DNA of 46,052 nucleotides. Source: Hydrogenimonas sp. (GTDB lineage: Bacteria; Campylobacterota; Campylobacteria; Campylobacterales; Hydrogenimonadaceae). The notes under the pieces were generated by a model. That model was not told the origin of the DNA, made no database searches, and saw only the letters and a list, made by a program, of their open reading frames with translations. The stretch spans positions 1 to 46,052 of the forward strand of contig QNYO01000077.1 of assembly GCA_003978765.1 (NCBI GenBank), written 5' to 3'. The position numbers and the translations under genes were made by a program. Of this stretch, positions 31,364-39,646 are shown piece by piece; position 1 is the stretch's first letter; every line of letters begins with the position of its first letter.

Positions 31364-31990
31364 ATGGAGTTTTTGAGCAACCCTAACATTATATTCTATC
31401 TTGCCGCCTACCTTATCGGCGGGATTCCTTTCGGTCTGATTTTAGCCAAAATGTTTGTCGGTGTCGACATCAAACAGAGCGGCAGCCGAAGTATCGGTGC
31501 AACCAACGTCCTTCGTGTCGTGAAACAAGAGAACCCTGCACTGGCAAAAAAGTTGGCAATTGCTACGGTCCTTTTAGACGCTTTTAAAGGAGTTGCTGTT
31601 CTCCTTGTTGCCAAACTTTCAGGTATGCCAGATGCCACCTTATGGGCAGTTGCTGTACTTGCCGTTGCAGGTCACTGTTTTAGCCCCTATTTGATGTTTG
31701 AGGGGGGCAAAGGGGTAGCCACAGGTGTTGGTGTCTTTGCCTTTATGATGCCTCTTGTCACCATTGTAGCACTTGTGGTTTGGTTTATTCTTGGCAAAAC
31801 CCTTCGTATCTCATCACTTGCATCACTTGGTGCATTGGTCGCTTTTATCATTGCAAGCTATATTATCTACCCTGATGTTCCCAATATTCACTCCCATGCA
31901 CCGATCTGGATCATTGCTATCATTGTTGTCTATAAGCATATTCCAAATATTATTCGTCTTCTTGCTGGAGAGGAGAAGCGTATCGCATGA
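31364..31990 (+). CDS. plsY: Acyl-phosphate glycerol-3-phosphate acyltransferase
   Basis: YLIGGIPFGLILAK; QSGSRSIGATNVLRV; GGKGVATGVGVF. Confidence 0.95.
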   Translation: MEFLSNPNIIFYLAAYLIGGIPFGLILAKMFVGVDIKQSGSRSIGATNVLRVVKQENPALAKKLAIATVLLDAFKGVAVLLVAKLSGMPDATLWAVAVLAVAGHCFSPYLMFEGGKGVATGVGVFAFMMPLVTIVALVVWFILGKTLRISSLASLGALVAFIIASYIIYPDVPNIHSHAPIWIIAIIVVYKHIPNIIRLLAGEEKRIA

Positions 31991-32322
31991 GGATCTCCAT
32001 TCAAGATCTTCACTTTGAAGCCATTATCGGTATTCTCGATTTTGAACGCACCACGCCTCAACCTATTGAGGTCCATTGTGAGATCGATTACTGTTACAAT
32101 CCTACTCAAAAAGAGTTTCTTGACTATGCCAAAGTCGCCTCTCTCATCGAATCCACGATCCAAAAAGAGCAATTCTTCTTGATTGAAGAGGCACTTGAGG
32201 CACTCTTTTCACTTCTAAAGAACCAATTTCCCCAAATTGAAATGATAAAAATAACCATTTGCAAACCCACAATTCTCCCTAATTGTCGCGTCTCTGTCAC
32301 CGATTCACGCACTTATCTTTAA
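31987..32322 (+). CDS. folB: Dihydroneopterin aldolase
   Basis: IQDLHFEAIIGILDFERTTPQPIEV; KPTILPNCRVSV. Confidence 0.88.
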   Translation: MRISIQDLHFEAIIGILDFERTTPQPIEVHCEIDYCYNPTQKEFLDYAKVASLIESTIQKEQFFLIEEALEALFSLLKNQFPQIEMIKITICKPTILPNCRVSVTDSRTYL

Positions 32323-32362
32323 TTTTTTTTGAAACAGAGTTTAAAACAACCTAAAAATATGC

Positions 32363-32368
32363 TATAAT
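32363..32368 (+). promoter_or_regulatory. Candidate -10 (TATAAT) for the response regulator gene
   Basis: ATATGCTATAATCCTGC, ~35 nt upstream of the ATG; AAGGA ribosome-binding site follows. Confidence 0.6.
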
Positions 32369-32403
32369 CCTGCTTAAATTTTTCACCCTAAGGACTGCTG
32401 ACT

Positions 32404-33084
32404 ATGCGCATACTGATTGTAGAAGATGAAACCACAGTAAACAAAACCCTCTCTGAAGGGCTCAACGAGTTCAATTACCAAACTGATTCGGCAGAAAACT
32501 TCAAAGATGGCGACTATTACCTCGATATTCGCAACTATGATCTTATTTTGGCAGACTGGATGCTCCCAGATGGTAGTGGTCTTGAGTTGATCCAAAAAGC
32601 CAAAGCCAACAATCCAAAAACCGCTGTGATCATCCTTTCTGCACGTGATGACAAAGAGAGCGAGATTGAGGCACTTGAAGCGGGTGCAGATGACTATATT
32701 AAAAAACCATTTGACTTCGATATTCTTATTGCCCGCATCAAAGCGCGTCTGCGATTTGGCGGAAGCAATGTGATTGAGATCGACTCTCTTACCATCAACC
32801 CTCAAGAGGAGAAGGTTGTTTACAAAGGTAAAGAGATCGAGCTTAAAGGGAAACCATTTGAAGTACTTACCCATCTTGCACGCCATCGCGACGAGATTGT
32901 CTCAAAAGAGCAGTTGCTCGATGCTATTTGGGAAGAGCCTGAATTGGTCACACCAAACGTTATCGAGGTAGCGATCAATCAGATTCGCCAAAAGATGGAT
33001 AAACCACTTGGTATTCAAACGATTGAGACGGTTCGCCGACGTGGCTACCGCTTCTGCTATCCTCAAAAGAATAGCGACGACTAA
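32404..33084 (+). CDS. hsrA: OmpR-family response regulator, HsrA/CosR-like
   Basis: C-terminal KGKPFEVLTHLARHRDEIVSKEQLLDAIWEEPELVTPNVIEVAINQIRQKMDKPLG is nearly identical to my memory of HP1043; receiver with VEDE, ADWMLPDGSG and KKPF. Confidence 0.88.
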   Translation: MRILIVEDETTVNKTLSEGLNEFNYQTDSAENFKDGDYYLDIRNYDLILADWMLPDGSGLELIQKAKANNPKTAVIILSARDDKESEIEALEAGADDYIKKPFDFDILIARIKARLRFGGSNVIEIDSLTINPQEEKVVYKGKEIELKGKPFEVLTHLARHRDEIVSKEQLLDAIWEEPELVTPNVIEVAINQIRQKMDKPLGIQTIETVRRRGYRFCYPQKNSDD

Positions 33085-33090
33085 TTCAAA

Positions 33091-33112
33091 GAGAGGAGAT
33101 ACTTCTCCTCTC
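33091..33112 (+). other. Intercistronic hairpin between response regulator and kinase genes
   Basis: Perfect GAGAGGAGA / TCTCCTCTC 9-bp stem with TACT loop, no U-tract. Confidence 0.6.
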
Positions 33113-33144
33113 AATCTACTACACCGCTTTAGCAAAGGCATCGC

Positions 33145-34461
33145 ATGGCCGGCAACCGCAGTATTCGAAACCAATTTCTTACCCAGCTCATTATTGCATC
33201 ATCGATTCTTCTGATTATCTTTTCAACGATGCTCTATGCCTATATCAAACAGTCTGTTTATGATGAGTTGTCACAACAGCTAGTCAATCAAGCACGCTAT
33301 ATCGTCCAAACCTTTCCAGACTATAATGAGGGGCAGAAGATCGATGCCAAAAATCTAAAAAATGCCCTCCAAATTACAGCAAAAGTGATTCCACCACCCC
33401 ACCACTTTTATAGTTCTATTGAGTGGCGTGAGCGTAAAGAGAATGGGAAATACTATATCGATCTGATCTATCCTTACAACTTTAAAGCACAAACCTACCT
33501 ACTGGTTAGTAAAGATATTACCAATGTTATTCAGATGCTCAATAAGATTTTACGCTCCATTATTATTATCAACCTCATTAGTCTCATTCTCATTGTGCTC
33601 TATGCTTTCGGACTCTCAGCAATGCTCTTAATGCCGATTACACGTCTGACCAAAAAGCTCTCTTCTCTCAATGAGAATTTTCTTACCACCATCGATACCA
33701 AAACACTTCCAGAAGAGTTTGTTCCACTTGGAGAGTCGATCAACCGTCTGATTAACCGTATTCAAACCTTTGTAAAGTATCAAAAAGAGCTCTTTATCGG
33801 GGCGGCTCATGAACTTAAAACCCCTCTTAATGTGATGAAGCTTAAAAATGATGTCACTTTGATTAAGAAGCGTGAGCCAGAGAAGTATATCGAAGCACTC
33901 CAACTTGCCAATAAGACAATTTTGGAGATGAATCAGATGATCAGCTCCATCCTTGAGATTGGACGCCAAGAGGGAGCCCACTTTGAACTGCCACAAACTG
34001 TCGATATTATCGACTTTATTCGCAAAAAAGGGGAAGACTTTAGCCTGCTCGCCCAAGCAGAAAATAAGACCCTTACGCTCGATTTAGAACCCCAAACACT
34101 GATTGGATCAATCCAAACCACCCTACTCAATCAAATTTTGCAAAACTTCCTCCAAAATGCGATCAAGTTTACCCCTAAAGAGAAGAGCATTCTTTTACGC
34201 ACTCGCCAAATCGATGACTATAAGATCAAACTTGAAGTGATCGATGAAGGACCAGGAATTGATGAGAGTATTGACCTATTTGCTCCCTTTAAACGTGTTG
34301 GAGATGCACCAGGGGCTGGATTGGGGCTCTTTTTGGCTAAGTCAGCAGCCGATGCCATGGGAGCACACATTTCACTCAAAAACCGTACAGATGGGAAAAG
34401 TGGAACTGTGGCAACTCTTATCTTTACCACCACCCCACAATGCGAACTCCCCTATCGTTAG
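33145..34461 (+). CDS. Sensor histidine kinase
   Basis: H-box AHELKTPLNVMK; N-box NFLQNAIKF; DEGPGID; GLGLFLAKSAA; TM segments flanking a periplasmic domain. Confidence 0.94.
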   Translation: MAGNRSIRNQFLTQLIIASSILLIIFSTMLYAYIKQSVYDELSQQLVNQARYIVQTFPDYNEGQKIDAKNLKNALQITAKVIPPPHHFYSSIEWRERKENGKYYIDLIYPYNFKAQTYLLVSKDITNVIQMLNKILRSIIIINLISLILIVLYAFGLSAMLLMPITRLTKKLSSLNENFLTTIDTKTLPEEFVPLGESINRLINRIQTFVKYQKELFIGAAHELKTPLNVMKLKNDVTLIKKREPEKYIEALQLANKTILEMNQMISSILEIGRQEGAHFELPQTVDIIDFIRKKGEDFSLLAQAENKTLTLDLEPQTLIGSIQTTLLNQILQNFLQNAIKFTPKEKSILLRTRQIDDYKIKLEVIDEGPGIDESIDLFAPFKRVGDAPGAGLGLFLAKSAADAMGAHISLKNRTDGKSGTVATLIFTTTPQCELPYR

Positions 34462-34473
34462 GGGATATTTTTT
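34449..34473 (+). terminator. Intrinsic terminator overlapping the kinase stop codon
   Basis: CCCCTA-TCGT-TAGGGG followed by ATATTTTTT; the kinase stop TAG (34459-34461) lies in the stem. Confidence 0.7.
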
Positions 34474-34486
34474 AAGGTATAGTTAA

Positions 34487-34788
<302 letters not shown>

Positions 34789-34789
<1 letters not shown>

Positions 34790-36252
34790 TGGCTAAACGC
34801 ACCGCCATTATCGATATTGGATCCAATTCCGCCAGAATGGTGGTGTTCGAAAGAACAAGCCGTTATGGCTTCTTCCTTCTAAATGAGACCCGTAGTCGGG
34901 TGCGTATTAGCGAAGGTGCCTACGAAAAAGGTGGTGAACTCCAACCAGAAGCGATGGAGCGTGCCTTTAGCGCGCTCTCTCAATTCCTCGAAATCGCTAA
35001 AAGCTACAAAGTTAGAAAAATCCTCTGTGTAGCAACCTCTGCAGTTCGCGATGCTCCCAATAAAAAAGTTTTTCTCCATCGTGTTGAACGTGAACTGGGT
35101 CTGCGTATCAAAATTATTGATGGAAAAAAAGAGGCATGGCTCGGTGGTATTGCTGCAGTCAACCTTCTACCTATTAAAGATGCTATTACGATCGATATTG
35201 GTGGCGGTTCCACCGATATGGCACTGATCCGTAACCGACGTGTCATTGAAACCTTTTCACTCAATATCGGAACAGTTCGTCTTAAAGAGCTCTTTTTCGA
35301 TAAAAAGCGTCCTATTGAAGAGGCAAAAACCTATATCGACGATGCTCTCTCATCACTTCCTGAGAGTTTCCGTGCCTCATTAGCTGTTGGTATTGGAGGA
35401 ACGATACGTGCCATTGCCAAAGCCATCATGCAAAGAAATGATCATACAATCGATAAAGTGCACGCTTTTAGCTTTTCACTCGCTGAAGAGGGTAAATTTA
35501 TTAATAAAGTCGCCCACGCTTCAGTTATGAAACTCTCGAAATACAATATCAAAAAAGATCGTCTCGATACGATTCGTCCTGGTGCTCTGATCTTCTTGAG
35601 TGTCCTTGAAAAGATTGGTGCCAAAGAGGTGATGACAAGTGGTGCTGGTGTCCGTGAAGGGGTCTTTCTTAGCGACCTACTCCGCAATAGCAACTACCTC
35701 TTCCCGGCCAACTTTAATCCAAGTGTCCGAAGCCTTCAGGATCGATTCTGTGGTGATCGAAAACTCGCTGCACATATTGCTAGTACAGCACGAACACTCT
35801 TTCAGGCACTCAAAGAGCCTTTTGATCTTCCAGAGACTTCTCTTAAGCATCTTGATATTGCGGCAAAACTCTCACAACTTGGTATTCGACTCGACTTCTA
35901 TGGCTACCATAAACATAGTGCCTATATGATTATGAATGACTTAGATTTTGGATTTACCCATGAAGAGATGATTCTCATTGCCACACTCATACGCTTTAAT
36001 AAACGGCGACTTCCAAAAGAGAGCTTTACGAAACCCTATAAAAAGCTCCTTCCAGGCAACTATACACTCTCGTGGCTTAGCTTTATCGTCTCTTTAGCCC
36101 AAACCATCCATATTAGCCGCTCTTATGGTCGCATAGAAGCTATCTATCATAATGGTGTACTTACGATCAAAACACCATTTGATATCTATCTTGCTAAAGA
36201 GCGTGTCAAAGAGCTTGAAAAACCAGCTCCTATCGCTATTCAGTTTATCTAA
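34789..36252 (+). CDS. Ppx/GppA exopolyphosphatase family protein
   Basis: IDIGSNSARMVVFE; ATSAVRDA; TIDIGGGSTDMALI. Confidence 0.92.
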
Positions 36253-36274
36253 AACTCAATATTGAGTCTTTTCA

Positions 36275-36297
36275 AAGATGGTCACAATGACCATCTT
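36275..36297. terminator. Bidirectional terminator between ppx and bamA
   Basis: AAGATGGTCA-CAA-TGACCATCTT perfect 10-bp stem between convergent genes. Confidence 0.75.
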
Positions 36298-36298
36298 C

Positions 36299-38515
36299 TT
36301 AGAATTGGGTACCCATTGTAAATTCAAAGTTCGAGAGGTTATCACCCTCTTTTTGCATCAGTGGTTTTGCAAAGACAAGGCTGATTGGTCCCATCGGTGA
36401 GAACCACTCAATCGCTACACCTGTACCAGCTCGTCTCTCTTCAGTAAAACTCTTTTCACCAATTATTCCATAATCGAAGAAGAAGGCCAAACGCATTTTC
36501 GCCGCTTCAATCAGAGGAATACTCGCTTCAACAGAGTTTGAGAAGGTGTAGCGTCCCCCTAAGAGATATCCATTAGAGTCTTTTGCAGATATAGAGCCTG
36601 ACTGATAGCCTCTAACGGTACGAATACCTCCCATAAAGAACTTCTCATTCACAGGCAATAGTTCAGCCCAAGGAATAGCACCCAAACGTGCTTTATAGCG
36701 TAGAATCAAATCATAGTTGAGCCTATCTTCTAATCCATGAAAGATAGAAAAGGTCATATAATTTTTATTAAATTTTGCATCTCCCCCTAACCCTGCAATC
36801 TCTGTACTAATCCCAAAGATCATACCATGACGTGGAAGATAGTAGTCATCGGTGTTATTAAAGCGAAGACTTGGTGTGATGGCACTGGTTGCAAATGAGG
36901 TGCCGTTATAGAGATCGTAATCTGGATAATCTGTATTCATACCACTAAGTTGCGTATCAAAATATTGATACATCAAACTTGCATGCCAGTATCGTGCAAT
37001 CTGTCGCCCAACTGTTAGTGAACCACCTTTTCGCTTTTCGGTATAGTCATACGATTGATACTCTGAGTTGTAGGCATTCAGACCGACACTATAGTCACTA
37101 TCAAAAATGCGGGGATTGGTGATATTGAGATTAAAATTATTGCGATAACGGGAAAAATCAACACTCAAACCGATCGAGAGTCCACTACCAAAAACGTTTC
37201 GATCATTAATCGAGGCATTGATAATAAACCCATCATAACTGCCATAACCACCACCGAGCATAATATTTCCAGTTTGTGCCTCTTTGACATTCACCACCAG
37301 ATCCATCTGATCTTCACTGACACGACGCTCATCAATCACAACTTTTTCAAAAAAACCTGTTCGCATCAGTGCCGATTTTGAATCTTTTAAGTCTGTTAAA
37401 TTATACGTATCTCCTGGAGCCAAAAAGACTTCACGTCGAATCACACGATCGAGAGTTCGGGTATTGCCAGAGATAATCACATCACGGATATAGACCTTTT
37501 GACCTGGAAAAATTTTATAGGTCACAATTACTGTATGGGCTTTCTCATCCTTTTTAAAATCGGGAATCACTTGTGCATAGGCATAACCAAGATTGGCAAT
37601 CTTCTCTTTAATCTTTTGAATATCCTTACGCAGATCTTCGATATTGAAGATTTCACCAGGATCCACACGTAAATCTTTTCGAAGCTCTTTAAGATCGATG
37701 ATAGGTTTCATCAGATCGATCTCAATATCCTTGACCCGATAGACAGCACCCTCTTCAATTTTAAAGTCCAAAATAGCACGATACTGATTGAAATCGACAC
37801 GCAAGAGAGGATCTTCAACTTTTGCATCCAAATAACCGTGCCGCATATAGTAATCACGGATACGGGGAGCATCATACTTGAGTTGATCAATTTTTACTTT
37901 TCCATCATTGAGTCCCCACATCCAGCCCATAAAATCTCGTTCACGGTTGGCCATCACACTTTCAAGATCGCTTTTATCAAAATGGTTTGCACCACATAGA
38001 TTGAGTCTTTTAATAATAATATTCTCACCCTTATTAATGATAAACTCGACTTTCACACTCCCATTTTCAAGGTTTTTCACGTCTGTTTCAACCACCGTAT
38101 CAAAATAGCCCTCTGCCTCTATAATACCGCGCAGTTTCTCTTCAATCTTCTCAATTTTACCTTCGTCGTAGATATCACCTTTTTTCAATCCTAACTGCGA
38201 AAGAAGCTCTTCTCTCTTATTTTCGCCATATCCAACAAAAGAGATTTGTGAGATGACTGGCTTCTCTTTAAAATGAAACGTCAACACGCCATGCTCTTCT
38301 GTAACCCAAATATCTTTAAAATAACCCTGTGCAAAAAGTTTCTTAATCGCTTTATCCACCTTTTCAATATCAATTGGCTCATTCGGATGGATACCGATAA
38401 TCTCTTCAGCAATATCAGGAGAGAGATGGATCAGACCATCAAATTGGATCGCTTTGATTGGCTGGGCATGTGCAACCGCTGTCATCAGCAAGATGGCCGA
38501 TACAATACGTTTCAT
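36299..38515 (-). CDS. bamA: Outer membrane protein assembly factor BamA
   Basis: Signal peptide, POTRA repeats, C-terminal beta-barrel (GGIRTVRGYQSGS, terminal FEFTMGTQF). Confidence 0.95.
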   Translation of the reverse strand: MKRIVSAILLMTAVAHAQPIKAIQFDGLIHLSPDIAEEIIGIHPNEPIDIEKVDKAIKKLFAQGYFKDIWVTEEHGVLTFHFKEKPVISQISFVGYGENKREELLSQLGLKKGDIYDEGKIEKIEEKLRGIIEAEGYFDTVVETDVKNLENGSVKVEFIINKGENIIIKRLNLCGANHFDKSDLESVMANRERDFMGWMWGLNDGKVKIDQLKYDAPRIRDYYMRHGYLDAKVEDPLLRVDFNQYRAILDFKIEEGAVYRVKDIEIDLMKPIIDLKELRKDLRVDPGEIFNIEDLRKDIQKIKEKIANLGYAYAQVIPDFKKDEKAHTVIVTYKIFPGQKVYIRDVIISGNTRTLDRVIRREVFLAPGDTYNLTDLKDSKSALMRTGFFEKVVIDERRVSEDQMDLVVNVKEAQTGNIMLGGGYGSYDGFIINASINDRNVFGSGLSIGLSVDFSRYRNNFNLNITNPRIFDSDYSVGLNAYNSEYQSYDYTEKRKGGSLTVGRQIARYWHASLMYQYFDTQLSGMNTDYPDYDLYNGTSFATSAITPSLRFNNTDDYYLPRHGMIFGISTEIAGLGGDAKFNKNYMTFSIFHGLEDRLNYDLILRYKARLGAIPWAELLPVNEKFFMGGIRTVRGYQSGSISAKDSNGYLLGGRYTFSNSVEASIPLIEAAKMRLAFFFDYGIIGEKSFTEERRAGTGVAIEWFSPMGPISLVFAKPLMQKEGDNLSNFEFTMGTQF

Positions 38516-38562
38516 TTATATCCTCTATATCGATTTCTTCTGTAGTTTATATCTCTGGCCTT

Positions 38563-38680
38563 ACGCAATTTGAAGAGGCTTGCGATTTGAGCTAGAAAAT
38601 TGCGTGAAAAAATTGCGTTTCACCCGATAGGGCACTTTAGTGTTCGCAATTTTTAGTAATTTTTTAGCGTTCTTTGACAA
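38563..38680. other. Structured intergenic element: four CGCAAT/ATTGCG arms, branched hairpin, boxA-like motif
   Basis: ACGCAATTT (38563-38571)/AAATTGCGT (38597-38605); AAAAATTGCG (38608-38617)/CGCAATTTTT (38645-38654) enclosing CCC-GATA-GGG and CAC-TTTA-GTG; GTTCTTTGACAA at 38669-38680. Confidence 0.6.
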
Positions 38681-38782
38681 ATCGCTCTCTGCCGATGAAA
38701 AGTGCATAAGGTCAGTTATATATTCAAAAAGGTTTCAAGTCTATCATCTTTTCAATTAAACTCCATTAAACTACCGCTTCGG

Positions 38783-38788
38783 TACAAT
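38783..38788 (+). promoter_or_regulatory. Candidate -10 (TACAAT) for tyrA
   Basis: GGTACAATTGCAC ~30 nt upstream of the ATG at 38819. Confidence 0.5.
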
Positions 38789-38818
38789 TGCACAATTTCG
38801 ACTTCAAAGGAATATGCT

Positions 38819-39646
38819 ATGGTTGCTGGAATTGTTGGATTGGGACTCATGGGTGGATCGATGGGATTAGCGCTCAAAAGCATTCCACATATCAATAGAG
38901 TGGTCGGATATGATCATAATCCTACGCATTGCGATGAAGCACTTAAGCACCATTTGGTCGATGAAATCGTATCATGGGAACAGATCAAACAATCTGATGT
39001 CATTTTCCTTGCAATCCCTGTTGAAGGGATCATTAAAGTATTAGAGGGCTTTACCGATCTCTCTCCTGAATGCACGATTATTGATCTTGGTAGTACCAAA
39101 GAGAAAATTGTAGAGAATATTCCACCACAGATTCGACACAACGTTGTCGCCGCTCACCCAATGACCGGTACAGAAAAGTTTGGTCCTTCCGCCGCCCTCC
39201 CCGATCTCTATCGCGATAAGATCGTCGTCTTATGTAATCTCGATGAGAGTGGTGAACACCAGCGAAAAACAGCATGGTCACTCTTTGAAGCGATCGGAAT
39301 GAAAATTGTCACAATGGATGCCAAAGAGCATGATCGCCATGCTGCCTATATCAGCCACCTTCCACATGCCATCAGCTACTCATTAGCCAATGCCGTCATG
39401 GCACAAGAGGATGCCAAAAATATTCTGATTCTTGCGGCTGGAGGATTTCGAGATATGAGCCGTCTGGCAAAAAGCTCTCCAATCATGTGGGAAGAGATTT
39501 TTAAACAGAACCGTAGCAATCTGCTTGAGGCGATGGATCACTTTGAAGAGGAGTTAAAAAGATGCCGAAAGCTCATTACTGATGGCGACTGGGATGGACT
39601 ACGGCGCTGGATGGAGGATGCCAACAAACTCCACGATATTTTATGA
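38819..39646 (+). CDS. tyrA: Prephenate dehydrogenase
   Basis: Start MVAGIVGLGLMGGSMGLAL (Rossmann); AAHPMTGTEKFGP; ISHLPHAISYSLA. The upstream extension to 38702 is rejected. Confidence 0.92.
   Translation: MVAGIVGLGLMGGSMGLALKSIPHINRVVGYDHNPTHCDEALKHHLVDEIVSWEQIKQSDVIFLAIPVEGIIKVLEGFTDLSPECTIIDLGSTKEKIVENIPPQIRHNVVAAHPMTGTEKFGPSAALPDLYRDKIVVLCNLDESGEHQRKTAWSLFEAIGMKIVTMDAKEHDRHAAYISHLPHAISYSLANAVMAQEDAKNILILAAGGFRDMSRLAKSSPIMWEEIFKQNRSNLLEAMDHFEEELKRCRKLITDGDWDGLRRWMEDANKLHDIL

Noticed and set aside
33628-34056. 142-aa minus-strand ORF inside the histidine kinase
   Set aside because: Opposite a kinase with all catalytic boxes; no independent support.
38591-38600. GAGCTAGAAA resembling part of a Cas9 guide-RNA scaffold/tracrRNA
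   Set aside because: A 10-nt resemblance only; no nexus or anti-repeat structure and no cas genes in the window.
38702-38818. N-terminal extension of the tyrA ORF (MHKVSYIFKKVSSLSS...)
   Set aside because: Runs through the candidate promoter and non-coding element; the Rossmann fold starts at MVAGIVGLGLMGG (38819) with a nearby AAGGA.
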